Part shown: positions 1 to 11,800 of the stretch, in pieces | Layout of the letters: the number at the start of each line of letters is the position of its first letter | Numbering within the stretch: position 1 is the first letter of the stretch | Made by a program: the position numbers and the translations under genes | Notes under the pieces: model-generated | What the model saw: only the letters and a program-made list of their open reading frames with translations | Database searches by the model: none | Told to the model about the DNA's origin: nothing | Assembly: GCF_963675165.1 (NCBI RefSeq) | Contig: NC_087384.1 | Coordinates: forward strand, 3,300,315 to 3,364,314 | Length of the DNA: 64,000 nt | Reading direction: 5' to 3' | DNA from: Halichondria panicea | Taxonomy: Eukaryota; Porifera; Demospongiae; Suberitida; Halichondriidae

Positions 1-382
1 TTGTAACTCGGTTACATTCCGTTCTCCTGGATTTTACAACAGTAACAAGAAGCATTACTCAAACAACATGTTTTGTGTATACAATATTAGCATGCAGGAC
101 TGCAACCATATCACTGTTAGATCTACGTCTGATGAACACAGCTTGTTTGACGACGGGAGAGATTATCTGTATTTCGACTTTGGTCAGGTGACCACCACAG
201 TGACTGGTGACAGTATCGGTTCTTTCAGCGAGAGTGTCCCCACCTCTTCATTCTATGCAGTTCTGTGGAGTGATGCTGAGAAATTCACAAGTGCAGGAAA
301 GTTTGAGTTTGAGGCTATGTGCAATGACCCTGTTGCAGATACAGAGAATAAATCGAGTGGTTCAGGGTACCAACACATTTGA
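1..382 (+). CDS. CUB-like secreted protein, type A copy 1 (A1), 5' end outside window
   Basis: This is the second exon of a type A gene; the reading frame enters at base 2 (TGT AAC TCG) and stops at 382. The protein has a CUB-like pattern: TFRSPGFYN, then FCVYNIS, a Cys-Asn pair, DYLYFDFG and FYAVLWSD. It ends with an acidic stretch followed by SGSG. It is almost identical to A3 (18697-19171) and close to A2 (5102-5594). CUB domains are extracellular beta-sandwich modules for binding proteins or sugars. The signal peptide exon lies upstream of the window. The product is inferred to be secreted from its relatives; its ligand is unknown. Confidence 0.8.
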   Translation, partial: CNSVTFRSPGFYNSNKKHYSNNMFCVYNISMQDCNHITVRSTSDEHSLFDDGRDYLYFDFGQVTTTVTGDSIGSFSESVPTSSFYAVLWSDAEKFTSAGKFEFEAMCNDPVADTENKSSGSGYQHI

Positions 383-1545
383 ACATTTGACTCTCTTACT
401 TTCAAGATTTTCTTTACTGTTACATCTAGTAATCAATTCAGTCAACAAATTAATGTTTTATTGCCTCACCTGATAAGATAATTATTGTTCAATCCATGCT
501 TAATATTCTGCATGCATAGACTTATTAAAGGAAGTAATTAAACTTTCAACATGTACTTTTTTCAATGAAGCAACCATGCATGATGTCGATGCAAATATTT
601 AATGGCCTTTATACGCAATAGGGCAATAAAATTATTGATTGTTTTTTTAATTTAGCTGGCACATGCATGCCCGTATGGCCAAGATTGTATATATACACAA
701 TACCTAATAATTATACACATAATTTGGTTACTATTTTCTTCATGTGAAATGTACTTAAGCTTATGTTTGGCTGGATGCTCTCTGCTTGGAGTATAGACTA
801 ACTCCTTAAATTTTAGTTGATTTTGCTAGCAGCTCCAAGGTGTGAAAATTTCAATTTCATTATTATTGTCACATAGAATCTAGATCTAATTGACATTGTC
901 CTATTGGGGGAGCTGTACACAATTTGGGCTGAGAACAAGGCTAAATAGGGTAGCGGCATGCGTTTGTGTGCATGTTGCATTGCAGTCCTTGACAATCATT
1001 ATAGTTCATGCACTAGCTATTGCTGTGTGTGCACTTTGAGGTTCATATGACTCTCACGTCAGGACATAATTATACTGCTGGAGTGAATTTGCATGCTCAT
1101 GCACTAGCTCGTACGTACTGATCTATAGGTGCCATAATTATAGATCTAGGTGTTGATCACTACACATTTTCCCGATAATATTATTGGTAACGGAGACCAC
1201 TCCTTTTTAGGAGGCTGAAAAATCTCTGCTACCACTTTGTTATATATACATAAATTGACTCACTGCATGCTTAGAAACTATGTACATGGCCTGGAATTGA
1301 GGTTCAACCTCCTGTACGGTAAGGTGAGCAATGGGATACTTACATGTCATATAGAGGGTAATTTTCGTGGAGCAAAATATTCGTGATTTTCGTGGTTGAA
1401 GGTCTGACCACGAATATTTTACCCACAAATGAAGCAACCTTGCGTCTTTACCTGCAGTACTTTCATATCAAGTTCTACTTTGCGTCAACAAAGCAATGTG
1501 AGTTTTAAAAGTAAATCGTTCGCATGAATGTGATTTTGTCTTATG
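383..1545. other. 3' flank of A1, no gene seen
   Basis: This non-coding stretch is homologous to the flank after A3 (about 19172-19990); for example the segment around 760-850 recurs near 19625-19710. The array therefore duplicated together with its flanks. Bases 1350-1420 contain an inverted segment (TTTTCGTGG ... CCACGAATATT) that recurs at 38440-38600 and belongs to the CCGTATAGC repeat family. Confidence 0.6.
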
Positions 1546-1549
1546 TAGC

Positions 1550-3468
1550 CATTGCTGTGTGAGTTCAACACGCTAGCAGTGACTAATGGAGTGGCCTCAG
1601 CTACATTTATCTCTCAAGAGTGTCCCTACTCAAAATCTTGTGGACCTTCATCAATGGTACGTACATATCCTATGAATGTTATTATTATGATCTTGATGTA
1701 CATTGTTTGTTCTCTGAATGCTTGTAATAAATTTACATTTTGGCAGCTCTGCATTCTGGGACTATTACTGGAAACAACGTGAAGTTGTCATTTCCTGAAA
1801 ATAAACTCCTTGAATGTGATGGAAAATGTGACAATGCTGAAAGCCACACTATTTGTATTCTGGCTTTTACTCTAGCTGAGATGTCTGCAGGAAATTTAAG
1901 GCAATGTGGTTGGAAATTTCACCGATGTGAGTGCCTGTGTGTACTTTTAACCTCCATCCCCATCTACCCACATATGCAGAAGAGAGTTTAATGTTGAACT
2001 TTCCATTGTGCCCACTTCTAAAGAGTTGACAAAGCTTCTGCAGACACAGTGTATCAAAACGATGGCCTCCAGCTCGAGAAACAGTCCTGTCATCAATGAG
2101 TGCTTCTATGCTCAAAATGTGTACTTGCTAAAAGTTAACTCTTTGTCAAATCATAAGTAGGATCTTACAAACGGTCTATTTAGCGTAAGCTGTCAGTTTC
2201 ATTTGTATGCACACTAACCTGTTGATAAGGATTTTGTACTAACCCACTCCAGGTATCAACCAAGCATTTCTTTTTGGTTGAAATCTGTATTGCTGTGGAA
2301 ACTTCAGTTTGTTGTTCACTTTGAAGTGTCAAAACAACAAGGAAGCTACATCATTAATTGTGAAACTCTTCTTTGGTAAGTCAAAACGTATGTATAACAC
2401 ATATCCTTGGTAATAACTTCCTTGAAAGTGTGCACAAACACTGTTGTATAAAGTTAAAGAGCTGACAATGTTTGCATACAGGGATCATTCAGAAATCAAG
2501 ATTCGGTGGTACCTGTGTGAAAAACATTAAGAGGGTTCTCTTAAACAAAATCTTTATCTTGGTGGGGGTTACACAGGAAGTTCAAAAGCTGATGCAGTCG
2601 TTTACATGTATAGCCCAAAGCTTGACATGTGGAAACTTTTACCACCTAGTCCACTCAAGTGGTTTGCTATAGTGGTCCTAAACTCTCACATAGTTCTGGT
2701 AGGAGGTAAAAGAGACTCTTACTCAGTCACTCTCGTTGGAGTTTACTAATAAAGTGGCCTCGTGGGATCAGGAAATTTCACAGTGGAAGTTTTCACTTCC
2801 GCCAATGTTTAACAGGCGTGTGTCGCCAATCGCTATATCATATGACAGAAATCTAATTGTGGCAGGAGGTAACGTTAGATTATAGTATCGAAATCTTGCA
2901 GAAAACCAACAATGGCAGAATGTATCACAATTGCCTTTAGCTGTACTTCATTGAACACTGTCTGGAATGAACATTGGTATTTTTATAGAGAGTGTGATCA
3001 CACAGTGATTCAAATAAGTCTGAGTAGTCTAACCGCTTGTGCTAAGGAACAAAAACAAAAGACATTGGAATATGGGGGCTACAACTTATGTCCTACTCTC
3101 TAGGCAGTCGAAATAGCGAGCCTATTAATGCATCAACTAAAATTACAGAATGGGAATTCTACAGTCATCTATCATTTACCCCAGTACAAATCTGTACCTT
3201 TCAAAATTATTTGGTTGCGATCAGTAATGAGTGCAGCCCAAAGAAAGAAATTCCAACATTTGCATATGTACCGGAAAGCAACCGTTGGACGAATGTAGGT
3301 AGAATGCCTAAAGAATGTTCGACATCGTCTTTTGTATTGACTAACTCTGGAGACCTATTCCTTGTTGGTGGAGATTCAAATTCTTTCACTGGTAGTCAAT
3401 ACAGTAACAAACTGTTAATGGTAACAATTGTTGCGGAAAATAAGTCCCTGCGTTTGAAATTCACTTAA
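1550..3468 (+). pseudogene. Decayed kelch-repeat gene fragment
   Basis: Fragments in several frames carry kelch signatures. Near 2590-2710 there is a Y-S-P-K-L-D-x-W stretch followed by I-V-L-V-G-G. Near 2765-2880 there is W-x(9)-P-P-M-F-N-R-R, then N-L-I-V-A-G-G. The longest open piece, 3088-3468, has PESNRWTNVGRMP and GDLFLVGGDSNSF. Stops and frame changes separate the pieces, and I find no splice scheme that joins them all. Open stretches at 1552-1660 and 1745-1930 are separated by good splice sites and may be degenerate upstream exons of unknown domain. Kelch repeats form beta-propellers used for protein binding. It lies between A1 and A2 and seems unrelated to them. Confidence 0.5.
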
Positions 3469-3639
3469 GTCTTGTGCATCATCTTTGAGGTTACTGGTCC
3501 TCACCTCTTTGTGTATTGTGTGCAATAATAATAATTATAGCGGCTTACTTTCCTATTAAGTTAACTATTGAAAATTGTCTTTACCGTAATTATATAATGT
3601 ATACAATTGTATAGAGGTGTCAATACAATTGTACATAAT

Positions 3640-4255
3640 AATTATGCATTGAGGCATAGCTGCACGATGAATACGGTAAAGCTGACTGTGTGTGTGTGTG
3701 TCTGTTCCAGTTGTAACTGCTGCAATGCGACGAAAACTAACAGCTTCTATAGACATTCTCTTGGATTTGATTTGTGGATTTGCAAACTAAAGCTTCTCTT
3801 TGCCTCAACAGTGAAGGCTGTTGCAGTCTCTTCAGAATCAGCATCATCTGTTCGCACAAACTTCTATTCAGAGTTAGCCTTGCTATATAGCTGTTTGTTA
3901 ACGGCAATAGCCAGGAAAAACTGCAAAGCTGCGTGCATGTACGTACACTGCCAGCAGCCCTTGTGAACTCTGACCTCATTGCAGATCCACCCTTTTTAAT
4001 TGACAGGAAATACAAAATACTGGTTAAAACTTCTACATTGTAGATCTGCATGCCTATATCCTTTCATCAAGCTGTCAAGACTTTGTTTCCATTAAGCTCA
4101 GCTCTTCTTCTATAATGACTGTGTGGTTCATTGTCATCAATTGCATAATAATTACATAACATTGTACAAAGCAAACTAATTACGTCTTGTAACACTCTTT
4201 GGCGCGAAAGCAAAACATGGCGAGTAGCACAGCGCAGCTTGCACCACTCGTTCTA
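3640..4255. repeat. Dispersed repeat, about 600 bp, copy 1
   Basis: Starting at a (GT)n run, the sequence with GCAATGCGACGAAA, AACAGCTTCTATAG and GCGCAGCTTGCA matches 50070-50590 over its length, with small gaps. Its end (AGCGAAAGCAAAA-CATGGCGAG) also recurs at 26040-26100. No coding capacity is seen. It is a non-autonomous interspersed repeat of unknown class. Confidence 0.7.
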
Positions 4256-4379
4256 CATTAGTAATTCTTTTATGTATAAATTATGGTAATAAAATAGCAA
4301 GTCAACCCGAAGTACCCTAGGCCTGCACTGCATATAGCATTGCGTAATTCACATTCATCAGTTTCCTTCCTTGTCAATG

Positions 4380-4794
4380 TTTGCATAAGTAAGCGTTACT
4401 GCATAGTAAGCGTTACTTTGGAATATTGATAACCAGGGAATTTTAATCAGACGGAAGGAAATAAATGAGTCATCATTAACAGGTTTTTTTGCAATATTTT
4501 GACAGTTTATGTTAATCAGTGACACGCTCAGTCTGATGCAAGCACGTAGATCTAGTGGGTGAAAGCAAACTTTTTAATTCAATTTCCGCGTGGAAATTTT
4601 CCTGGAATTCATTGGTAATTCAGGTAATCAGTTAAGGGAAAAGATGTTGTGTGGGTACACGATTATATACATACATGTAAGCTATTTTATACAGCATCTA
4701 GGTTTGCATTTGAGTATATAAACAGAAACATTCAGCTAACAAAATAACTCAGCAAATCAATTATCCGAAATACAAGAAATACAAGATATACAAG
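4380..4794 (+). promoter_or_regulatory. Type A promoter and 5' UTR (A2)
   Basis: This block is duplicated almost base for base upstream of A3 (8130-8562) and as a relic at 23412-23690. It has a TATA box, TATATAAA, at 4715-4722, about 73 bases before the ATG at 4795. The conserved block starts with GCATAGTAAGCGTTACT. Conservation of the whole block in all copies points to a shared core promoter for the array. Confidence 0.65.
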
Positions 4795-5594
4795 ATGTGT
4801 TATCTCATTTATCTGCTTGTGCTTTCCTCTATATACTGCATACTGGGATCACCAATTGCACAAGACTGCAATCGCGTCATTGTCAATGAAAGAGGCAGGC
4901 GGTCACTTGTCGGTGGTTATAGAGATCACATTTCAGTGGGATTGGGGAGAGAGTGCTTCGAGAGCATCAGTGATTTGCATGTGGAAGAAAAGTAAGTTTT
5001 GCTTTTACTGTATATTATGCATGGCTGGATAATTATGGGAGTAACAGGGAATTGCAGTTCTAATAATTACATGATTTGATTGTTTTTTCGCCATCTTGCA
5101 GTTCTGTAAGATGTTTCAAATGGAGACTGAGAAATAGCGGAAATGTTCAACTCAATGATCGTGAACGAGAAGTACCAACCAAAAATCTCACTGTTTCTAC
5201 TTGTAACTCGGTTACATTTCGCTCTCCTGGATTTTACAACAGTAACAAGAAGCATTACTCAAACAATATGTTCTGTGTATACAATATTAGCATGCAGGAC
5301 TGCAACCATATCACTGTTAGGTCTACGTCTAGTGAACACAGCTTGTTTGACGATGGGAGAGATTATCTGTATTTCGACTTTGGTCAGGTGACCACTACAG
5401 TGACCGGTGACAGTGTTAGTTCCTTTAGCGAGAGTGTCCCCACCTCTTCATTCTATGCGGTTCTGTGGAGTGATGCTGAGAAATACACAAGTGCAGGAAA
5501 GTTTGAGTTTGAGGCCATGTGCAATGATCCTGTTGGTAACAGTGCTGTTACAGAGAATGAATCGAGTGGTTCAGGGTACCATCAACACACTTGA
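4795..5594 (+). CDS. CUB-like secreted protein, type A copy 2 (A2)
   Basis: Two exons, 4795-4991 and 5102-5594, joined across a 110-bp GT-AG intron; the split Asn codon gives NSVRCFKW. Exon 1 encodes a signal peptide (MCYLIYLLVLSSIYCILGS) and the start of the mature protein with one Cys pair. Exon 2 holds one CUB-like domain (SPGFYN ... FYAVLWSD ... FEFEAMC). The C-terminus NESSGSGY is an acidic-SGSG motif of the kind used for glycosaminoglycan attachment. The protein is about 230 aa and appears intact. The start follows a conserved TATA promoter. It is inferred to be an extracellular or matrix protein; the ligand is unknown. Confidence 0.85.
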
Positions 5595-6130
5595 ACATTA
5601 TTACTGTTATTTTCAAAATTATCTTTTCAATACTGTAATCATTTCAGTCCAACAAATTATTGCCTCACCTGATAAGATACTGTTGAATCCATGCTTAACT
5701 TATATATGCATAGATTAATATGAAGGACGTATCTTAATTTTTTATTATAGGAGAATTGAACGAAGCAACCATGATGTTGTTGATGCATGTGATGAAATGG
5801 CCATGCAATAGGGCAATAAAATTATTGTGCGGGAAAAATCTCGTGCTACCACGATGTTATATATATAGACTATACGTTGACTTACTGCTATATCTGTATA
5901 TGGAGGATGACAAAGTATCAACTGTTACTCTGTATTAGGAAATTGCCTTAAACAAACGTATGGTCCCCAGGTACTCTCCCAGGAATTGCAATTGATATCG
6001 ACCAAATATGAAATATGACAGCTTAGGAATGCTGAGTGTAGTTGTATACCCGGTACATTTATAAAAGGCAGTGAAAAGGTAGTCACTCAAAACTTCAAAT
6101 CTGGATCATTTCGAAATCATCCATCCAACC
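5595..6130. other. Intergenic A2-B1, with B-type promoter at its end
   Basis: There is no gene. Toward its end lies TATAAAAGGCAGTG (about 6060-6073), which is shared with the B2 promoter at 20532-20546 and forms the TATA box of the B-type genes. The segment also recurs around 20380-20600. Confidence 0.55.
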
Positions 6131-6150
6131 ACAATTATTGCGACACAATC

Positions 6151-6964
6151 ATGTCTTTAGGTCTACTTCCATCAATCTTTCTGGTTGCAGTATTATCTCT
6201 TTGAGTTTGGCACAAGATTGTGATAACATCATAGTCAACAGAAATGCCAGCCCGAGAGGAGGTATTTTTAAGAAGTTCCAAGATCACGAAACAGTTGGAT
6301 TGACACGAGAATGCCTCGAAAATAGAGTCCGTGTGGAAAAGAAGTGAGTACTAATTGTTTCATTACATACATGGCATGTGCATATCACCACTAACTGTAT
6401 AATTTATAGTAGTGCACCACATTGTATATATGAACTTCTGAGCATGCACAGAATAGATATGAGTATATATATTTCTTCTGTAGCTCTGTACGTTGCTTTA
6501 AATGGAGAGTAAGGACCAGTAAGCAAGTACAACTCAATGAACGACATGTCTCAAGTCAGAAACTTATCACGGAAATTCCCGGTGATTCTGTGACATTTCG
6601 TTCACCTGGATTTTACAATCAAAACACAAAGCATTACTCAAACAGCATGTTTTGTCTGTACAACATATCTGTGGACAAATGCAACCACGTTACTGTTGCA
6701 TCGAGTAGTGGACACACATTGTTCAATGACTCTAAAGACTACCTTCAACTGTACTTGGGTAACAAGTCCTCCCCCCTGTTTGGAGAGAGTGTGAGTACGT
6801 TTGGAGATGATGCTCCTACTGGGTCCTTGTATGCAGTGCTATGGAGTGACGCTGTACCTCGCACAAGCAGGGGAACATTCGAACTAACTGCCACTTGCCA
6901 TTCTTGGGATAATGAAGAAGAGGGATCAGGATCACTTATCTTAAACACTTCTACCAATTTTTAG
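6151..6964 (+). pseudogene. CUB-like secreted protein, type B copy 1 (B1), signal peptide frameshifted
   Basis: Exons 6151-6343 and 6484-6964 match B2 closely, but B1 has two extra bases (TATCTCTTTG against TATCTTTG in B2) near 6198. From the conserved ATG at 6151 the frame stops at TGA after 17 codons. An upstream ATG at 6138 is in frame with the rest and gives MRHNHVFRSTSINLSGCS before the conserved SLSLAQDC, which is a poor signal peptide. The rest is intact: CUB-like domain (FRSPGFYN, FCLYNIS, LYAVLWSD) and acidic-GSGSL near the C-terminus. It may be a recent pseudogene, a copy using the alternative start, or an assembly error. Confidence 0.65.
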
Positions 6965-7790
6965 ACTGGCACTTTTTTTCTGCATCATCATCATTATTTC
7001 AGTTGTAGGTACACCCAACATATTATATCTCAGCTTCATTTCAATTTTAATTTGCAGAGAATGCATGCATAAGCAAAATGTTATAAAGCACAGGAATTAA
7101 TGTGCTCACACTTGTCGGTGGTGGTTGAACTAGCCACCTCTAGACAAACATAAGCACCACTAGACAAACCTCTTAGTCTGAGTTTACCAATAATAGGCGA
7201 TAAAAAGGTAAATGTGTGTGTTGAATGAGATTGAGGATTGAAAATAGCCACAACTTCGAAAATTAACGTGTGCGCATCATTAGCAGGAATGTGTTAGGTA
7301 TAGCTGTTCTGAGTGCTTGTGATAGCAGCTCTATCTGACAGTGAGTGCATGAGATAATTATAATATATAGTCCTGCATGCATACGTGTGACATAGCCCTG
7401 TCAGCCGAGTGTATATACATAGCTATACTGGGTAGAATCTTGTTCCTGGAGCTGTATAATTATTGTATATGTTAATAATTATGACCTTTTTGTCCGTATA
7501 TAACAGCCATCTCTCATATGTACATGTCATCCAGGTGCAGTGACTACTCATACATCAAGTGTAAGAAGATGGACTTATACTGTCTGATATATCTGCACTG
7601 CCGCAACCACCTCAGTCATCCTCAATGACCTCATGTATGCTTACATGTACTATATTCGAGTTTGAGCAGCTAAGCCTTTACATGTATATAGGTCTCTGTT
7701 ACACTGAGAAGCTTTTGAAGGCGTGATATATCCAATACCATAGCTAGTCAAAGTACAATACCTATAATAATTATGAGCCTTTGATAATTT
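6965..7790. other. 3' flank of B1, no gene seen
   Basis: Non-coding and homologous to 21415-22100 after B2, with indels. It confirms that A and B were duplicated as a pair together with their flanks. Confidence 0.6.
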
Positions 7791-7794
7791 GATT

Positions 7795-8135
7795 AACAAA
7801 TGAATGAAAGCACTGCGGGTGCTGATGCCTCAGTGGATGTGTAAAAACTATATAACATAGAGCTACTATAGCTGTATTAGCAATATTATTGCTGATACAC
7901 ACAGCACTGATGATGGATTAATTTTGCTGCATGCAGGCTAATCTGTAATCGCAGGGAAACTGACCATGATTGTGATGCTAAAAATGATGCCAAAAGTACA
8001 AAGTCTAAAATTAATGGCTGCTGCATCATGATCAGTAGAGCTCTCTTCTCACTCTTGCAGCTACGAATAGCTAGCTTTCTAGTGCAGAACTAACTACTAA
8101 GTAGAGTATAGCAAACTCCACGGACAAGTTTTACT
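7795..8135. repeat. Dispersed repeat, copy in B1 flank
   Basis: It contains GCACTGCGGGTGCTGATGCC and, at its end, CTCCACGGACAAGTTTTACTACG. The reverse complement of both landmarks is found at 26470-26650, and the first landmark also at 24395-24430. No ORF is present. Confidence 0.55.
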
Positions 8136-8562
8136 ACGTTACTGCATAGTAAGCGTTACTTCGGAATATTGATAACCAGGGAATTTTAATGTCTAATCAG
8201 ACGGAAGGAAATAAATGAGTCATCATTAACAGGTTTTTTTGCAGTATTTTGACAGTTTATGTTAACTAATGTCACCAGTGACACACTCAGTTTGATGCAA
8301 GCACGTAGATCTAGTGGGTGAAAGCAAACTTTTTAACTTTTTAATTCAATTTCCGCGTGGAAATTTTCCTGGAATTCATTGGTAATTCAGGTAATCAGTT
8401 AAGGGGAAAGATGTTGTGTGGGTACACGATTATATACATACATGTAAGCTATTTTATACAGCATCTAGGTTTGCATTTGAGTATATAAACAGAAACATTC
8501 AGCTAACAAAATAACTCAGCAAATCAATTATCCGAAATACAAGAAATACAAGATATACAAGA
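8136..8562 (+). promoter_or_regulatory. Promoter of A3, severed from its gene
   Basis: It matches the A2 promoter block (4380-4794) almost exactly, including TATATAAA at 8482-8489, up to the bases just before the start codon. The 9.8-kb element 8563-18367 then intervenes, so the A3 ATG (18371) is now about 9.9 kb from this TATA box. Confidence 0.8.
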
Positions 8563-8597
8563 AACACATTCACTGTTAAAAGTTCCCTTTCTCTTTT
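8563..8597 (+). repeat. Left terminal inverted repeat
   Basis: Starts AACACATTCACTGTTAAAAG. It matches the reverse complement of 18333-18367 with one mismatch in 35 bases, and without mismatch in the outer 24. Confidence 0.93.
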
Positions 8598-8815
8598 GCA
8601 GGATCAGAATAGAATTCACTGTTTTATTAGTTAAGTGAAACAAAAATTGTTTGATTTTTTGTCTATTTGTAAATCTTATCTGCATTGTTATGTTATTGTT
8701 GTATTCCATGGTTATGTTAACTTGTTTTTATTGACTCTGTTTAGCATACTAGATTTGGAGAAGCTAACAGAGATATATTTTGTATCACGATAAACAGAAT
8801 GAAATATACACAACA

Positions 8816-11800
8816 TTAGGTGTTACTTTGCTTTAGCTCTTGGTATACACTCTTTAAATGTTCTATTGTCTTTTTACGTAGATGACCGGTGGACGTCAAC
8901 TGGAAATCGTACAAGAGTATTGAGGATTTCGTGACTGAATCTTCCCACTCAATTCGCTTCCTCTTGTTTTCTGGATCCTGTCTTCTTGCCACTTTCCATT
9001 TGCTGTTGTACTTCCCTTCCATCCAGACAACTCCTACCTCTGAATCTGAGATCGATCGAAGTTGAGCAATCCATGGCTCAATGTTACTGCTTGGACAGCT
9101 TCTGACTGCCAGCAACTGATCAATCTTGAGACCTGCTAAATCCTGCACCTCCCTAACGTCTGTCCGTGATTGCTTTCGGTAGGCCCCAGTCTACACCTGT
9201 ATGACATTGAATTTGAAGGTAGATACCATGTGAACAAAGCAACCTAAATTTAGGAAGCCTACTCAGTGACCTAAATTTAGGGATGGTATAATTTGTGTGT
9301 GTGCATGCACACATTGACCTAAATTTAGGGAATTGTGTGTATATACTTATGCATTACGTATATACCTAAGTTGAAGAATTATGCAAAGTGACCTAAATTT
9401 AGGTTATTATAAATTTAGGGAAAGTGCAATAGGTGTGCTGAACTGTCGTATAATTATTGCTTACATTGCACTCTTCATTCTCTGCAGCAAATAGAGCTTG
9501 AAGCTGGGTATTCTGAGGCGCATCACAGCTCATATCTGCTGATCCTGAGGCTGGGAGTTGGGCCAGTTGACGAACTGTGTAATAATTATTAGAATATAAG
9601 TGATATACGTAATGTAAAGTATATTATGGTGTTACGTATATAATTCTGATTGAAATGAGAGTTTGCTCACCTTCTTGGAGATGTAGCAAGGGCCAGGGGG
9701 TAATTCCAAATTCATCATCAGAGTAGACAGCGTCCATATCAAATTGCTCCCACCAAATACGAGCATCATCAGAGATCCAAGAATAAAACTTTGGAATATC
9801 TATGTGTAGACGTGGCAGGTCTATCTTGTTGTCAGACAAGTGAACTCTATTTGGAATGCCACATGGAATCTCCTGCACAGTAAACATTTTGCATGTAAAG
9901 TTAAAAGAGTGTAATTTGATCTATACGAATGCATGAGCTTAATTTATAGCCATAAGAGGTGTAGGTCGATAAATACATTGTCCATTTTTGTTACAGTAAA
10001 ATGCACGAATCAGCGAAAATTTAACCCTCAAAAATGTTACGCTATATAGTGCAAAATCCAAATTTTTATGAACATAATAGGCACATTAATTTTTTAAAGA
10101 ATTCAAGAATCGAATGGGTGTATTATCAGGGCCTAGAGAGCTGTAGAATATACTTATGGTTCGAACTTCAGCGTCTGTAAAAAACTGCTATTAATTATTA
10201 TAACAACTGCATACACCCTAACACAAAGTGTGTTGCCATACATAATGTGCTTGTACGGTATTTATTATGATCACTGACAAAAAAAACGTTATTACATGCG
10301 GACTTGCCAGAAGTAGTTTCACTGCTACATCAGCATTGCACCAAGCATCACTGCTCCAATGCCGAAAATACATCACAGCTTTCCCATCTTCTAAAAAGAA
10401 TTTGAAGCAATGTGGAAGAGAGTGACCATTTAGTCTGTCAATACAAGGTTCCAGCCACGACCTCACATCAGAAATAGTATTGAGTACCTCAACCGTTGGG
10501 GTAGGTGTGCTTGACTGTGTAATCTGCTTTTGGAGATCTGTACAATTTTACATGCAACAATAATTATGTAATGTCACAATCAATTCAAAACCAACCTTAA
10601 TAAATTTTAGGAAGTATAATTATAGCTATAATTATAATTGACCACCATGCATAATACCTACATACTACATGTATAATTATGAATGCATAATTATTACCTG
10701 GTAAAGATTCAGCTCCTTTTAGAGTGAGCTGCTTAGATATCCTTGAGAAAAGCTGGTCAATGTCCTCATGAGTATGACCAACAGGTAGGAAGTTTACCCG
10801 CACCTATTATAGCACAATGTATACAGTGTCATATGCATGCATGGGCAACCATGCATTGACAATGTGTGCATGAATGATTATAATTATAGTCATTAGGGCA
10901 GGGCAGTGCATGCAGTTGCTATGTAATAATTACTATAATGATACCTTAGTGAATATCTTTCGTTCTACCAACAATGCGCAAAACCCCAGGAAGAACTTGT
11001 TTTTGTTTTCTTTTGCTGTATTGTCCAGTTGGATGTTGAGAACTGGTGGGAGATGATCTAGAGCAATCAAGGATTTGAGCAGCACATGAATCGTAACGTT
11101 GCAGTCATGAGGGAATTGCAGCATGTCAATGTAGACGTGAGCTAACTTTCCATGAGGTGCCCGGGTGTGTACTAGCACTCCAGTGACGTGTGTTCTGAGA
11201 GGAAGCAATCCCTGCACAGACTTTGGGATCTTTGCGAGGCGAGGAAGATTGGTCTTGTGCTGATCCATGCCATCAATGATGATGGTAACACTGTGTTGTG
11301 GATTTGTTCTAGATTTTTCCCGATGACCATAATACTTCCGCCTTTCTTGCCTGTCACCATAATAATAATAGCAAGATGGAATAAAATTCGTATGCATATA
11401 ATTGTGAGTCCCATGCACCCATGCATAATTACGTTTTGGATGTATAATTATGCACATGGGACGAGTAATTTAGGTACATTTTATTGCTGTCTGACTAAAG
11501 GCAAAGAATTAATTGCGTGGAAATGTAATGTGTACTCGAATACAAGGTAAAGGCTTGCAGAGTCACTTACTGAACAATCTGTAGATGTTGATCATACTCC
11601 TCCTTAAATTCACACCTCCATCCACTCTTCATTCTTTCCTGGTCAAACTTAGTGCAAATATCACACTTGCTGAAAGCGCTTTGCTGTAAATTGGATAATT
11701 ATATGGTTATGGTTATATAATAATAGTATAATAGAATACTTACACTGGGAATGAGCACCTTCGAAAAATCTTCTTTCCAAAAGCGGTAAAAGGTAGAAAC

